Below, piece after piece: positions 28,145 to 38,056 of a stretch of 64,000 nt of DNA (position 1 is its first letter; each line of letters opens with the position of its first letter). Origin of the DNA: Metapseudomonas resinovorans DSM 21078 (lineage in GTDB: Bacteria > Pseudomonadota > Gammaproteobacteria > Pseudomonadales > Pseudomonadaceae); assembly GCF_000423545.1 (NCBI RefSeq), contig NZ_AUIE01000007.1, positions 62,001 to 126,000 of the forward strand, read 5' to 3'. A program made the translations under genes and the position numbers. The notes below the pieces were generated by a model. The model made no database searches. It was not told the origin of the DNA and saw only the letters and a list, made by a program, of their open reading frames with translations.

Positions 28145-28855
28145 GTGGGCAGCATCTACCTGATTCGACATGGCCAGGCTTCCTTCGGTGCCGACGACTA
28201 CGATGTGCTTTCGCCCATTGGCATTCGTCAGGCCGAGATACTTGGTGAGCATCTCGCCCGACTGGGCCTGCGCTTCGATCGCTGCTACAGCGGTGACCTC
28301 CGTCGCCAACAGCACACGGCACAATCCGCCCTGGCGCAATTCAGCGCTACCGGCCTGACAGCACCCGCCATCGATATCGACCCGGCCTTCAACGAGTTCG
28401 ATGCAGACGCGGTGATCCGCGCCCTGCTCCCCGACCTGCTGCCGGAAGAACCCGAAGCCTTGCACGTCTTGCGCAATGCCGCGCAAAACCGCGCCGATTT
28501 CCAACGACTGTTCTCCAAGCTGATCCTGCGCTGGGTCTCAGGCGCCCACGACAAGCCGGGGCTACAAAGCTGGCTGGAGTTTGTCGAGCAGGTTCGCGGA
28601 GGCCTGGAACGCATCCTGGCCCAGGCGGACAGCAAACAGAACATTGCCGTATTCACCTCCGGCGGCACTATCACCGCCCTGCTCCACCTGGTTGCCGGCA
28701 TTCCGGCCGAAAGCGCCTTCGGGCTCAACTGGCAGATCGTCAATACCTCGCTCAACCGTCTGAAGTTCCGCGGTAGCGAGGTGACCCTGGCTTCCTTCAA
28801 CAGTCATGTGCATCTGGAACTGTTGAAGGCGCCGGAGCTCATCACTTATCGCTGA
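28145..28855 (+). CDS. Histidine-phosphatase-superfamily protein with altered active site
   Basis: 236 residues from a GTG start. The N-terminus IYLIRHGQASFG is the RHG phosphohistidine motif, and CYSGDLRRQQHTAQSAL follows. The usual second catalytic His (in HGG) is replaced: VFTSGGTITALL. Either activity is changed, or it belongs to a TSGG subgroup of unknown activity. It begins the run of four plus-strand genes ending with the SDR; the SCP2 gene is 60 bp downstream. Confidence 0.85.
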   Translation: MGSIYLIRHGQASFGADDYDVLSPIGIRQAEILGEHLARLGLRFDRCYSGDLRRQQHTAQSALAQFSATGLTAPAIDIDPAFNEFDADAVIRALLPDLLPEEPEALHVLRNAAQNRADFQRLFSKLILRWVSGAHDKPGLQSWLEFVEQVRGGLERILAQADSKQNIAVFTSGGTITALLHLVAGIPAESAFGLNWQIVNTSLNRLKFRGSEVTLASFNSHVHLELLKAPELITYR

Positions 28856-28915
28856 GCCCGGCCCATTGCGGCTGGAACAAGCCGCTAGAAAAAACCCTAG
28901 AAAAAGGAAAACACC

Positions 28916-29230
28916 ATGACCAACGTTGCTGACATCGTCAAAACCATGCAGTCCAAGTTCAACGCCGGTGCCGCCGCTGGCCTGGATCTGGTATTCCAGT
29001 TCAACATCGAAGACGGCGACAACCACTACCTGGTGGTCAAGGACGGCACCTGCGACGTACAACAAGGCGACGCCCCGAACCCGAACGTCACCCTGATCAT
29101 GGACAGCGCTACCCTGAAGGGTATCACCAGCGGTGAAACCGACGGCATGCAGGCCTTCATGGCCGGCAAGCTGCGCGCCGAAGGCGACATGATGCTGGCC
29201 ATGAAGCTCGGCGAACTGTTCCCGGTCTAA
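28916..29230 (+). CDS. SCP2 sterol-carrier domain protein
   Basis: 104 residues, the entire length one SCP2 fold (FNIEDGDNHYLVVKDGTCDV, then FMAGKLRAEGDMMLAMKLGEL). SCP2 domains bind fatty acyl-CoA and other lipids. AAAGGAAA precedes the ATG. Followed by a strong terminator at 29261, so it forms a separate unit from the kinase gene; placement still ties it to acyl-CoA chemistry. Confidence 0.95.
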   Translation: MTNVADIVKTMQSKFNAGAAAGLDLVFQFNIEDGDNHYLVVKDGTCDVQQGDAPNPNVTLIMDSATLKGITSGETDGMQAFMAGKLRAEGDMMLAMKLGELFPV

Positions 29231-29260
29231 GCTTTTCCCGCGAAAAGCCATGCACCAAGA

Positions 29261-29290
29261 AACCGGAGTCCATGGGCTCCGGTTTTTTTT
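29261..29290 (+). terminator. Terminator after the SCP2 gene
   Basis: 8-bp stem AACCGGAG/CTCCGGTT extended by wobble pairs, followed by seven or more T. Confidence 0.93.
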
Positions 29291-29440
29291 CGCCCAACAC
29301 AAGCGGCACGGGCGAATCAGGCAGCCTGATTGTGCTGCAACACCTTTGTCTATAACGGCTCGTTCGGCTTGTGACGCCCCTGAGGCGGCATTAGATTAGC
29401 GAATAGTCTCGGGCCCCCATCATAAGTAGAAGGGATAAGC

Positions 29441-30511
29441 ATGACGCTTACTGATCAGTCCACCCGTATCCGCGAAGGCGAAGAGCTCGACGCCGCCGTT
29501 ATCGACCAATACCTCAAGGCCAACATTCCCGGCCTGGAAGGCACCCCGAGCATCAGCCAGTTCCCTGGCGGCGCCTCCAACCTGACCTACCTGCTGGAAT
29601 ACCCCAACCAGGAGTTCGTGCTGCGCCGCCCTCCCTTCGGCCACAAAGCCAAGTCCGCACACGACATGGGCCGCGAGTTCCGCATCCTCAACCAGCTCAA
29701 CGCCGGTTTCCCGTACTGCCCCAAGGCCTATGTGCACTGCACCGACGAATCGGTGATCGGCGCCGAGTTCTACGTGATGGAACGGGTCAAGGGCGTGATC
29801 CTGCGCGCCGACCTGCCGGCCGACATGACGCTCGATGAAGGCCAGGCCCGCGAACTGTGCCTGAGCTTCATCGACAAGCTGGTGGAACTGCACAACGTCG
29901 ACTACAAGGCCTGCGGCCTGGGCGACCTGGGCAAACCGGAAGGTTATGTGCAGCGCCAGATCGCCGGCTGGACCGACCGCTACGAGAAGGCCCTGACCCC
30001 GGACGCCCCGACCTGGGAACCGGTCAAGGCGTGGCTGCGCGACAAGATGCCGGCCGACCACCACAAGCCGGCCATCGTCCACAACGACTACCGCTTCGAC
30101 AACGTGATCCTCGATCCGAACAACTCGATGGAGATCATCGGGGTACTGGACTGGGAACTGACCACCATCGGCGATCCGCTCATGGACCTGGGCAACACCC
30201 TCGCCTATTGGATCGAAGCCAAAGACCCGGCCCCCGTGCAGTTGATGCGTCGTCAGCCGAGCCACCTGCCAGGCATGTTGACCCGCCAGGAGTTCGCCGA
30301 CTACTACGCCGAGCGTGCCGGCCTGCCGCGCATCGACAACCTCGACTTCTACTTCACCTACGGCCTGTTCCGCCTGGCCGGCATCGTGCAGCAGATCTAC
30401 TACCGCTACTTCCACGGGCAGACCCAGGACAAGCGCTTCGCACAGTTCATTCACATGAACAAACTGCTGGAGCAGATGAGCCTGCAAGTCATCAACCAAT
30501 CACGGCTGTAA
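29441..30511 (+). CDS. APH-type phosphotransferase (acyl-CoA-associated kinase)
   Basis: 356 residues of the aminoglycoside-phosphotransferase fold. Catalytic loop HNDYRFDNVILD (about 211-222) and metal-binding LDWELTTIGDP (about 236-246) are intact. It resembles the kinase part of ACAD10/11 and of LvaA, which phosphorylates 4-hydroxyacyl-CoA, rather than drug-resistance kinases. AGAAGGG precedes the ATG. Cotranscribed with the SDR 25 bp downstream. The substrate is inference. Confidence 0.9.
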   Translation: MTLTDQSTRIREGEELDAAVIDQYLKANIPGLEGTPSISQFPGGASNLTYLLEYPNQEFVLRRPPFGHKAKSAHDMGREFRILNQLNAGFPYCPKAYVHCTDESVIGAEFYVMERVKGVILRADLPADMTLDEGQARELCLSFIDKLVELHNVDYKACGLGDLGKPEGYVQRQIAGWTDRYEKALTPDAPTWEPVKAWLRDKMPADHHKPAIVHNDYRFDNVILDPNNSMEIIGVLDWELTTIGDPLMDLGNTLAYWIEAKDPAPVQLMRRQPSHLPGMLTRQEFADYYAERAGLPRIDNLDFYFTYGLFRLAGIVQQIYYRYFHGQTQDKRFAQFIHMNKLLEQMSLQVINQSRL

Positions 30512-30536
30512 ACCGGCTTACAACAAGGGGAACCCC

Positions 30537-31304
30537 ATGTCCAAGACCCATCTGTTCGACCTCGACGGCAAGATCGCCTTCGTTTCCGGCGCCAGCCGCG
30601 GTATCGGTGAAGCCATTGCCAAGCTGCTGGCCCAGCAAGGCGCCCACGTGATCGTTTCCAGCCGCAAGATCGAAGGCTGCCAGGCCGTTGCCGACGCCAT
30701 CATCGCCGAAGGCGGCCAGGCCACCGCCATCGCCTGCCACATCGGCGAAATGGAACAGATCCAGAGCGTCTTCGCCGAGATCCGCGAGAAGTTCGGCCGC
30801 CTCGACATCCTGGTCAACAACGCCGCCACCAACCCACAGTTCTGCAACGTGCTGGACACTGACCTGTCGGCCTTCCAGAAGACCGTGGACGTGAACATCC
30901 GTGGCTACTACTTCATGTCCATCGAAGGCGGCAAGCTGATGAAGCAGAACGGCGGCGGCAGCATCATCAACGTCGCCTCCATCAACGGCGTTTCCCCCGG
31001 CGAGTTCCAGGGCATCTACTCGGTGACCAAGGCCGCCGTGATCAGCATGACCAAGGTCTTCGCCAAGGAATGCGCCCAGTTCGGCATTCGCTGTAACGCC
31101 CTGCTCCCGGGCCTGACCGACACCAAGTTCGCCTCGGCCCTGGTGAAGAACGACGCCATCCTCAACGTCGCCCTGCAACGCATCCCGCTCAAGCGCGTCG
31201 CGGACCCAAGCGAGATGGCCGGCACCGTCCTCTACCTTGCCAGCGATGCCTCCAGCTACACCACAGGCGTTGCGCTGAACGTCGACGGCGGCTTCCTTTC
31301 CTGA
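30537..31304 (+). CDS. Short-chain dehydrogenase/reductase
   Basis: 255 residues, classical SDR. Cofactor motif SGASRGIGEAIA (about 16-27), NNAATNP (about 95-101) and catalytic YSVTKAAVI (Tyr at about 161, Lys four on). Overall it resembles DHRS4-like and 3-oxoacyl-reductase proteins. It follows the APH-type kinase and is probably the same pathway, acting on a hydroxy- or ketoacyl-CoA (inference). A terminator follows. Confidence 0.93.
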   Translation: MSKTHLFDLDGKIAFVSGASRGIGEAIAKLLAQQGAHVIVSSRKIEGCQAVADAIIAEGGQATAIACHIGEMEQIQSVFAEIREKFGRLDILVNNAATNPQFCNVLDTDLSAFQKTVDVNIRGYYFMSIEGGKLMKQNGGGSIINVASINGVSPGEFQGIYSVTKAAVISMTKVFAKECAQFGIRCNALLPGLTDTKFASALVKNDAILNVALQRIPLKRVADPSEMAGTVLYLASDASSYTTGVALNVDGGFLS

Positions 31305-31320
31305 GGATATCGCCCATGAA

Positions 31321-31345
31321 TAAGGGAGCCCGAGGGCTCCCTTTC
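31321..31345 (+). terminator. Terminator after the SDR
   Basis: Stem AAGGGAGCC/GGGCTCCCTT with a three-base loop, then TTCTCGTT. Confidence 0.85.
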
Positions 31346-31365
31346 TCGTTATTGCGCATAGCACC

Positions 31366-31448
31366 GTAAGATGGGTAGAGCGGAGCGAACCCCATGCAGT
31401 CACGGGCGATGGGTTGCTCAGGCGCGCGGAGCGCCACCCGCCCCCTAC
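31366..31448. repeat. Degenerate palindromic intergenic repeat
   Basis: GATGGGTAGAGCGGAGCGAA with CCCAT, then GCGATGGGTT and CGGAGCGCCACC: a decayed copy of the Pseudomonas repeat in which GATGGGTTTCGC and GCGCTCTACCCATC arms pair. It lies between the convergent SDR and membrane-protein genes. Confidence 0.55.
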
Positions 31449-31464
31449 CGCTTGCAGCCCGGAA

Positions 31465-32115
31465 TCAGCGCCAGTCCTTCAACGCTTCCTTGGCCACCTG
31501 GTTCAACGGCTGAGCCAGCAGACCTGTGGGCGACAGGCTCACGGAATAGACGGCTCCATCGGCCATTGGCAGATAGGTCACCCGCTGCGCCTCAGGCACG
31601 AACAGGAAGAAGTCGCGCTGGGCCAGTCGCAACCAGCGCCACAGATCAACGCCGTATGGACTCGCCGCCAATTGCACGCGAGGATGCTGGGCCAGCGCCT
31701 GCTGTTCGATGGCGAGGAAGCGCCCCGATAGTCGCTCCAGGCGATAGCCCGGTTGCAGACCGAGCAACTCACCCAGGCCTTTCCACTTGAACAGTCGCGC
31801 ATCCAGTTGCCAGAGGTCGCCATCCAGCAACACCTCACGCTCGGTGCCGCCCTCCAATAGCGTGACCTGGTAGCTCTGCGGGCCCGTGGACTTGAAGTTC
31901 AGGGTCACCAGCGGCTTGTCTTCAGGCAGTGCGTTGTAGCTCCACAGGTCCTTGGCTACCAATGCCACCAGCAGCGCCAGAACCAGGAACGCCAGGCCGC
32001 AGGTACCGCGAAGCCAACCCAGAAACCAGCCGCGATCGAAGAGGATACGTCCCGCCACCACCGCGACCAACACTGCCAGCAGGGCGGTTGCCCAGGCCAG
32101 GCCGTCATACTGCAT
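31465..32115 (-). CDS. Membrane protein of unknown function
   Basis: 216 residues. Two N-terminal membrane helices (ATALLAVLVAVVAGRIL and FLVLALLVALVAKDLW) anchor a periplasmic beta-rich domain (LVTLNFKSTGPQSYQVTLLE, then QRVTYLPMADGAVYSVSLSP). The second ATG (32115) is preferred because AAGGA lies nine bases before it; the first (32124) touches that site. Divergent from the TSUP gene. Confidence 0.78.
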   Translation of the reverse strand: MQYDGLAWATALLAVLVAVVAGRILFDRGWFLGWLRGTCGLAFLVLALLVALVAKDLWSYNALPEDKPLVTLNFKSTGPQSYQVTLLEGGTEREVLLDGDLWQLDARLFKWKGLGELLGLQPGYRLERLSGRFLAIEQQALAQHPRVQLAASPYGVDLWRWLRLAQRDFFLFVPEAQRVTYLPMADGAVYSVSLSPTGLLAQPLNQVAKEALKDWR

Positions 32116-32215
32116 GGAGCCCATTCCTTATGCGTGAAAATGCCGGCATTATGCGCAACTCCCCACGCCGCAGCCACAAGCCACGCGGCAGTTGTAGACA
32201 CGGACCTCGTTTTCC

Positions 32216-32995
32216 ATGCCATTCCCCATTGAGCTGGCGGTCGATCCCGCCACACTGGCGATTCTCGCCGCTGTCGCGTTTCTTGCCGGATTCATCGACG
32301 CCATCGCCGGTGGCGGCGGACTGCTGACCATCCCTGCCTTGCTTACCGCCGGGCTGCCACCGCACCTGGTACTGGGCACCAACAAACTCTGCGCCACCTT
32401 CGGCTCGGCCACCGCCAGCTTCACCTTCTATCGGCGCAAATTGTTCGATCCCGGCAAATGGCGCCATGCGCTGATTGCCACCGCCATCGGTGCCGCCCTG
32501 GGCGCGGTGATCGCCCATTGGCTTCCCGCCGCCTGGCTCAACCAGATGCTGCCGGTGGTGGTCTTCGGATGCGGCCTTTACCTGCTGTTCGGCAAGACCC
32601 CGGACGTGGCGCATAGCCAGGATGCTGTCATCCCTCGCGGCCGCCAGTGGCCCCAGGGCCTGGGCCTCGGTTTCTACGACGGTGTCGCCGGCCCGGGCAC
32701 AGGTGCCTTCTGGACCGTCAGCAGCCTGCTGCTCTACCCGCTGGACCTGGTACGCGCCAGCGGCGTCGCCCGCAGCATGAACTTCGTCAGCAACGCCATG
32801 GCCCTGGTGGTCTTCATCGCCGCAGGACAGGTGGCCTGGGCGCTGGGCATCAGCATGGGCGTGGCATTGATGGCAGGCGCTTTCCTGGGTGCGCGCACCG
32901 CCATCAAGGGCGGCGCCAAGTTCATCCGCCCGGTGTTCATACTGGTGGTATTGGTGCTGACCGCGCGCCTAGCGTGGCAGCACTGGATCGGCTGA
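32216..32995 (+). CDS. TSUP-family (TauE/SafE) permease
   Basis: 259 residues with about seven membrane helices. The family signature is near the start ([22 protein letters not shown]). The second half repeats it ([15 protein letters not shown]). TSUP carriers move sulfite, sulfonates or organosulfur anions; the substrate cannot be read here. Its 3' end overlaps the convergent nudC by 27 bp. Confidence 0.92.
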   Translation: MPFPIELAVDPATLAILAAVAFLAGFIDAIAGGGGLLTIPALLTAGLPPHLVLGTNKLCATFGSATASFTFYRRKLFDPGKWRHALIATAIGAALGAVIAHWLPAAWLNQMLPVVVFGCGLYLLFGKTPDVAHSQDAVIPRGRQWPQGLGLGFYDGVAGPGTGAFWTVSSLLLYPLDLVRASGVARSMNFVSNAMALVVFIAAGQVAWALGISMGVALMAGAFLGARTAIKGGAKFIRPVFILVVLVLTARLAWQHWIG

Positions 32996-33802
32996 GCCGA
33001 GGCGCCGCGCCACGTAGAGATCGATGAGGTAACGCGCGATGGAGCGCTGCGCCGGCAAGGGCGGCAGCGCATCCACGGGGAACCAGCGGGCATCTTCTAT
33101 CTCACCCGGTTGCGGCACGATCTCGCCGCTACGGTATTCAGCATGGAAACCGAGCATCAGCGAATGCGGGAAAGGCCAGTTCTGGCTGGCGATGTACTGG
33201 ATATTGCCGATTTCCACGCCGACTTCTTCCCGCACCTCGCGGGCCACGCACTCCTCCACCGACTCGCCCGGTTCGACGAAGCCGGCCAGTGTGCTGTAGA
33301 CGCCGCTGACGAAGCGCGGAGAACGCGCCAGCAAAAGCTCATCACCACGACTGACCAGCACGATCATGCTCGGCGACAGTCGCGGATAGTGGTGGACTTC
33401 GCAACTCGGACAGCGCATCGCCCGCTCGCCCGCAACCGGCTCCATGCGCTGGCCGCAGCTACCACAGAAGCGGTTCTGGTCAGCCCAGGTTCCAATCTGA
33501 CTGGCATAGCCGAGCATGCGGAAGACATCGGGATCACCCTGCAGCATGACCTGGCGCAGGCCCTGCCAATGGCAACCAGGCACTTCAGCCGGATGGGCCA
33601 ATTCAAGCAGGTAGATGGAATCGCCGTCGAAGTGGCCGATACCATGCTCGGCCAGCACCGGCAGTTCCTGGCGCTTCAGCCACTCACGTGGGAAGAGCAC
33701 GCCGTTGCTGTCGGTGAGAAACTGCTGGCGACAATGGGCCACCGCCCAGCCTCCAGGCTTGGAGACATCCAGCAGGCCCGAATGCCAGCGTTCACCAGTC
33801 AT
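32969..33802 (-). CDS. nudC: NADH/NAD-cap pyrophosphatase NudC
   Basis: 277 residues from [17 protein letters not shown]. Zinc site CGSCGQRM...CPSC (about 102-127), Nudix box [22 protein letters not shown] (full, about 176-198). The next conserved block reads [11 protein letters not shown] where E. coli has SQPWPFP; I do not know if this is common in Pseudomonas. It cleaves NADH and removes NAD caps from RNA. One base separates the fimL stop from its ATG, so the two are coupled. Confidence 0.94.
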   Translation of the reverse strand: MTGERWHSGLLDVSKPGGWAVAHCRQQFLTDSNGVLFPREWLKRQELPVLAEHGIGHFDGDSIYLLELAHPAEVPGCHWQGLRQVMLQGDPDVFRMLGYASQIGTWADQNRFCGSCGQRMEPVAGERAMRCPSCEVHHYPRLSPSMIVLVSRGDELLLARSPRFVSGVYSTLAGFVEPGESVEECVAREVREEVGVEIGNIQYIASQNWPFPHSLMLGFHAEYRSGEIVPQPGEIEDARWFPVDALPPLPAQRSIARYLIDLYVARRLGSADPVLPR

Positions 33803-33803
33803 G

Positions 33804-35483
33804 TCAGGCTGCCACTGGCAGGCCCAGGGCCCGCACACTGTTGGCAGCCAGGTCGAGGACGTCGACCTGGAAGCCACGGCGCATGCCGGCACCGCCTTCG
33901 AGGTAGTACTCAAGGCTGGTCAGGGCATCCGCCAGGGTTTCCAACATCTGCTCCGAAGGCATGAGAGAGGTCTCCAGCATCTGCTGTTGGATGTACTCGG
34001 CACAGGCACCGACCAAGGCAGCAGCACGCTCCTGACCAAGGAACCAGAGTCCTCCGCGAACGGCCTGCAGGCTCACCGGCACGTTGGCCAGATGCGGTTT
34101 TTCGCCGTTGGACTCCAGGTAGGCGGTAATGGCGCGCTTGGCCAGGGCGAGTCCGGCCTGGGCTTCGTCCAGTACCACGATACGCGCTTCGGCCAATTGG
34201 TGGTTGGCAAAGGATTCCGCCTCGTGTCCCGGTTCAGCCACCAGCCGCGCCCCCCGGCGCTCACCACTGTCGAGACCGGCCACCATGCTTTCCACATAGA
34301 GCACGGCATCGGCCAGCTTGAGCAACTCGCTGGACTCGACCGGCGCGCTTGCGCTCCAGGCGGCAACCATCGGCAATTGCGACTGCAAGGCGTTGCCGGG
34401 GGAGTTCAAGCCAACCATGACCAGGGTCTTGGCCAGCTTGCCCAGCAGGGTATGAAGACTCTCGAAGGACTCGCTCGGCGCAGTGCCACGCTCGATCAGG
34501 TCGATCATGTCCTTGACGCTGTTCAGCTCTTCGAAGATGGCCGAGGACAGCGAACGCATCACCGCCTGCCCCGGCCCTGACAGGCGCTGGTATTCCTGCT
34601 CCAGGAGCTGATCGGAGAAAGGTAGCGCGGTCATGCCGAAGACTTCGCGCAGCTCGCGGGAGCGCGGCCCCTGACTGTCGGCGAGCGCCACCAGGTAGAG
34701 GAGTTCTTTCTGCAAGCTGCGTGGCGCCTCGTAGGCCGAGTTGGCCAAAAGCAGCTTGAGCTCTCGGTCCAGGCGCGAGAACAGTTGCTTGCGCGACTTG
34801 CGCGCCAGCAACTGGCCGTCGAGCTGCGACTCGATGGCCGCCGCGCCGATCCAGCAGAGACGGCCACGGGACTGCTCGGCGAACAGGCGCTCCAGGCCAC
34901 CCAGGGCGCGCTCCATCATGCGCAGGGCACTGGGCACCTTATGCCCCCGCAGGAAGCCAAGCAGACCCTGCTGGTAGGCTTGACGGAAACGTCGGGCCAA
35001 AGCCTCCGGATCGGCACCCGCAGGCAAACTGCATGCAGTCGCCCCTTGGCGCGTCTGGTCCAGGCGCACGCTGAAAAAATAGCTTTCCGGCAGCGGCGGC
35101 TGGCCGCCGGCCTGGCGCAAGTCATTGATCGCCGGTAGCAGCAGCTCAGGCATTTCCTGGCGGTGCACATCCAGGTTTTCCAGGTAGCGACGCAGCACGT
35201 GCAGCGCATTGCTCTGGGCCGCCAACTGGACGTCGCGCTCCTCACCGGCCCCGGCGGGAATGTCCGTAGCCTGGTCCAGCAGCTCCTGGGCCAGCAGTTC
35301 AGCGCCGGTCAGCTCAATCAGTTTGAGTGTGCCACGCACCTGGTGCATGGCCTCCACCGCCTGCTGCAACAGGCTGCCATTCTGGCGTTCGGCGATGAAC
35401 TGCTCGAGGCTCTGTTCAGCCTGCTCCATGGTGGCGAACAACTCGTCGCGCACCAGCCCCAGCGAAGTGACTCCGGTGACCAT
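33804..35483 (-). CDS. fimL: FimL, type IV pili / cAMP regulator
   Basis: 559 residues, matching FimL, which resembles the N-terminal part of ChpA. An Hpt-like helical bundle is near the N-terminus ([23 protein letters not shown], then [20 protein letters not shown], about 27-70), but no phosphorylatable His is obvious: the usual HTLKG position reads VRGTLK. In P. aeruginosa FimL links the Chp system, FimV and adenylate cyclase CyaB at the pole. AAGG precedes the ATG. It is the middle gene of crotonase-fimL-nudC. Confidence 0.9.
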   Translation of the reverse strand: MVTGVTSLGLVRDELFATMEQAEQSLEQFIAERQNGSLLQQAVEAMHQVRGTLKLIELTGAELLAQELLDQATDIPAGAGEERDVQLAAQSNALHVLRRYLENLDVHRQEMPELLLPAINDLRQAGGQPPLPESYFFSVRLDQTRQGATACSLPAGADPEALARRFRQAYQQGLLGFLRGHKVPSALRMMERALGGLERLFAEQSRGRLCWIGAAAIESQLDGQLLARKSRKQLFSRLDRELKLLLANSAYEAPRSLQKELLYLVALADSQGPRSRELREVFGMTALPFSDQLLEQEYQRLSGPGQAVMRSLSSAIFEELNSVKDMIDLIERGTAPSESFESLHTLLGKLAKTLVMVGLNSPGNALQSQLPMVAAWSASAPVESSELLKLADAVLYVESMVAGLDSGERRGARLVAEPGHEAESFANHQLAEARIVVLDEAQAGLALAKRAITAYLESNGEKPHLANVPVSLQAVRGGLWFLGQERAAALVGACAEYIQQQMLETSLMPSEQMLETLADALTSLEYYLEGGAGMRRGFQVDVLDLAANSVRALGLPVAA

Positions 35484-35521
35484 GCCTTAATGCGCCTCCC
35501 GCGCGAGTGTGCGGTAGCGCA

Positions 35522-36334
35522 TCAGTCAGCGAACTCTGGCTTCTGTTTGCTCATGTGGGCTGCCATGGCCACGCGCAAATCGGCCGATTGCAACATGGCC
35601 GCGTTCCAGGTAGCGATGTACTCGAGGCCATCGTCGACGCGGTGGTCACGCATGTAGCGGATCATTTCCTTGGTGCCGCGCACTGCGATGGGGGACTTGG
35701 CGGCAATCTCGTGGGCAATGCCGAACACCCCATCGAGCAGGGCATCCTGATCGGCGTAGGTTCGATTGACCAACCCCAGGCGCTGGGCCTCCTCGCCCTG
35801 GATGGTGCGGCCGGTGTAGGCCAGCTCGCGCATCATGCCGTCACCGATGATCCGCGGCAGTCTCTGCAACGTGCCGACGTCAGCCGCCATTCCGATGTCG
35901 ATTTCCTTGATGGCGAACTGCGCATCGACAGTCGAATAGCGCATATCGCAGGCGGAGATCAGGTCGATGGCACCGCCCAGGCAGTAGCCCTGGATAGCCG
36001 CGATCACCGGCTTGCTGCAGTTGTCGATCGCGTTGAACGAGGCCTGCAGTTCGAGAATCTTGCGGCGCAGGGCACGTGCGTTGCGACCGGCATCCGGACC
36101 AAGCTGGGCGCCGACCGAGGCCAGCATCATCAGGTCGATGCCGGACGAAAAATGCTTGCCCGCACCGGAAATCACCACCACCCGCACTTCGTCGTTGTCT
36201 TCGATCTCGCGGAATATCTCGACGATCTCTTTCCAGAAATCGGCGTTCATCGCGTTGATCTTTTCCGGACGGTTGATCTGCACATGGGCGATCTTGTCTG
36301 CCAACTCTACGCGGAAGGCTTTGTAATCAGGCAC
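35522..36334 (-). CDS. Delta3,5-delta2,4-dienoyl-CoA isomerase-like crotonase
   Basis: 270 residues from a GTG start (VPDYKAFRVELADKIAHVQ) preceded by GAGGA. Crotonase fold with the oxyanion motifs AGKHFSSGIDLM and GYCLGGAIDLISACDMRY. The three catalytic residues of mammalian ECH1 are all present: Asp in GAIDL, and Glu and Asp in KEIDIGMAADVGTL. This predicts double-bond isomerisation during beta-oxidation of odd-position unsaturated acids rather than plain hydration. It leads into fimL, 38 bp downstream. Confidence 0.88.
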   Translation of the reverse strand: MPDYKAFRVELADKIAHVQINRPEKINAMNADFWKEIVEIFREIEDNDEVRVVVISGAGKHFSSGIDLMMLASVGAQLGPDAGRNARALRRKILELQASFNAIDNCSKPVIAAIQGYCLGGAIDLISACDMRYSTVDAQFAIKEIDIGMAADVGTLQRLPRIIGDGMMRELAYTGRTIQGEEAQRLGLVNRTYADQDALLDGVFGIAHEIAAKSPIAVRGTKEMIRYMRDHRVDDGLEYIATWNAAMLQSADLRVAMAAHMSKQKPEFAD

Positions 36335-36553
36335 GGGACAGTCCTCGGCGTGCGCCACAGAAATGGAGTCGTTCAGGAAGCCCGGCAACTATAACAAGCA
36401 CGATGTAAAAGTCGATGCTGCCCACTGTGACGCAGGCCACGCCATGCAACTGCCACTTCACATCGAAAACCGGGCTTAAACGCTTGATCTACAGGGACCG
36501 GGCTGGCACCTTCCCAGCGCCCTCCAACAATTAGAAGACCAAGGACAACCTCG

Positions 36554-38056
36554 ATGCCCGCCTCGCCCGCCGCCGCACTCGGTCGCAACTTCCTCGGCAA
36601 CTCGCCCCGTTGGTACAAGCTGTCGATCATCGCGTTCCTGGTGCTGAACCCGCTGGTGCTCTGGCTGTTGGGCCCCGTTCTGTGTTCGTGGCTGCTGGTG
36701 GGCGAGTTCATCTTCACCCTGGCGATGGCGCTCAAGTGCTATCCGCTGCTGCCCGGCGGCCTGCTCGTGATACAGGCCCTGCTACTCGGCCTGGCGACTC
36801 CCGACGCGGTGTACAAGGAGCTCGAGCACAATTTTCCGGTGCTTCTGCTGCTGATGTTCATGGTGGCGGGGATCTATTTCATGAAGGACCTGCTGCTCCT
36901 GCTGTTCTCTCGCCTGCTGCTCGGGGTGCGCAGCAAGAGCATGCTGGCGCTGATGTTCTGCCTGTTGTCGGCCTTCCTGTCGGCTTTCCTCGATGCCCTG
37001 ACCGTGACCGCGGTGATCATCAGCGTCGCCGTGGGCTTCTACGCCGTCTACCACCGTGTGGCCTCCGGCAAGGGCGCGGGTGACGAGCACAGCCACGACT
37101 CCGACCATGAAGTGACCAGCGCCAGCCGTGAGGACCTCGACGCCTTCCGCGCCTTCCTCCGCAGCCTGCTGATGCACGCCGCCGTGGGTACCGCCCTGGG
37201 CGGCGTCTGCACCCTGGTGGGCGAGCCGCAGAATCTGCTGATCGGTCATGAGGCCGGCTGGCACTTCAAGGAGTTCTTCCTGCGCGTGGCACCGGTCTCG
37301 ATGCCGGTGCTGGCTGCGGGCCTGCTGACTTGCGTGCTGCTGGAGAAGTTGCGCTGGTTTGGCTACGGCGCCGAACTGCCCGAGAGCGTGCGCCAGGTGC
37401 TGGCCCACTTCGACGATGAAGAAACTTCCCGACGCACCCAGTCCCAGCGCATCGCACTTATAGTGCAAGGCGCTGCTGCGCTGATCCTGATCCTCTGCCT
37501 CGCGCTGCACCTGGCCGAGGTGGGTCTGATCGGCCTGCTGGTGATCGTGCTGATCACCAGCCTCAACGGCGTGACCGATGAACACCAGATCGGCCGCGCC
37601 TTCCAGGACGCCCTGCCCTTCACCGCCCTGCTGGTGACCTTCTTCGCGGTGGTGGCGGTCATCCAGCAGCAGCACCTGTTCACCCCGATTATTCACGCGG
37701 TGCTGGCACTGCCGGCGGATGAGCAGCCAGGCATGTTGTTCATCGCCAATGGCCTGCTCTCGGCCATCAGCGACAACGTCTTCGTCGCCACCATCTACAT
37801 CACTGAAGTGAAGAACGTGCTGGACTCCGGCGGCATGACCCGCGAGCACTTCGACACCCTGGCAGTGGCCATTAATACCGGCACCAACCTGCCCAGTGTG
37901 GCGACCCCCAACGGCCAGGCAGCCTTCCTCTTCCTGCTCACCTCATCCATCGCACCGCTGGTGCGCCTGTCTTACGGACGCATGGTGTGGATGGCACTGC
38001 CCTACACCATCGTGATGGGCGTGCTCGGCTGGTGGGCAGTCAGCCACTGGCTCTGA
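36554..38056 (+). CDS. nhaB: Na+/H+ antiporter NhaB
   Basis: 500 residues, polytopic, starting [20 protein letters not shown]. Family motifs [16 protein letters not shown] and [16 protein letters not shown] in the first half, and [17 protein letters not shown] near the C-terminus. Inner-membrane exchanger for sodium and pH homeostasis. AAGGAC precedes the ATG. Its last 17 bp overlap the convergent APC permease gene. Confidence 0.96.
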   Translation: MPASPAAALGRNFLGNSPRWYKLSIIAFLVLNPLVLWLLGPVLCSWLLVGEFIFTLAMALKCYPLLPGGLLVIQALLLGLATPDAVYKELEHNFPVLLLLMFMVAGIYFMKDLLLLLFSRLLLGVRSKSMLALMFCLLSAFLSAFLDALTVTAVIISVAVGFYAVYHRVASGKGAGDEHSHDSDHEVTSASREDLDAFRAFLRSLLMHAAVGTALGGVCTLVGEPQNLLIGHEAGWHFKEFFLRVAPVSMPVLAAGLLTCVLLEKLRWFGYGAELPESVRQVLAHFDDEETSRRTQSQRIALIVQGAAALILILCLALHLAEVGLIGLLVIVLITSLNGVTDEHQIGRAFQDALPFTALLVTFFAVVAVIQQQHLFTPIIHAVLALPADEQPGMLFIANGLLSAISDNVFVATIYITEVKNVLDSGGMTREHFDTLAVAINTGTNLPSVATPNGQAAFLFLLTSSIAPLVRLSYGRMVWMALPYTIVMGVLGWWAVSHWL

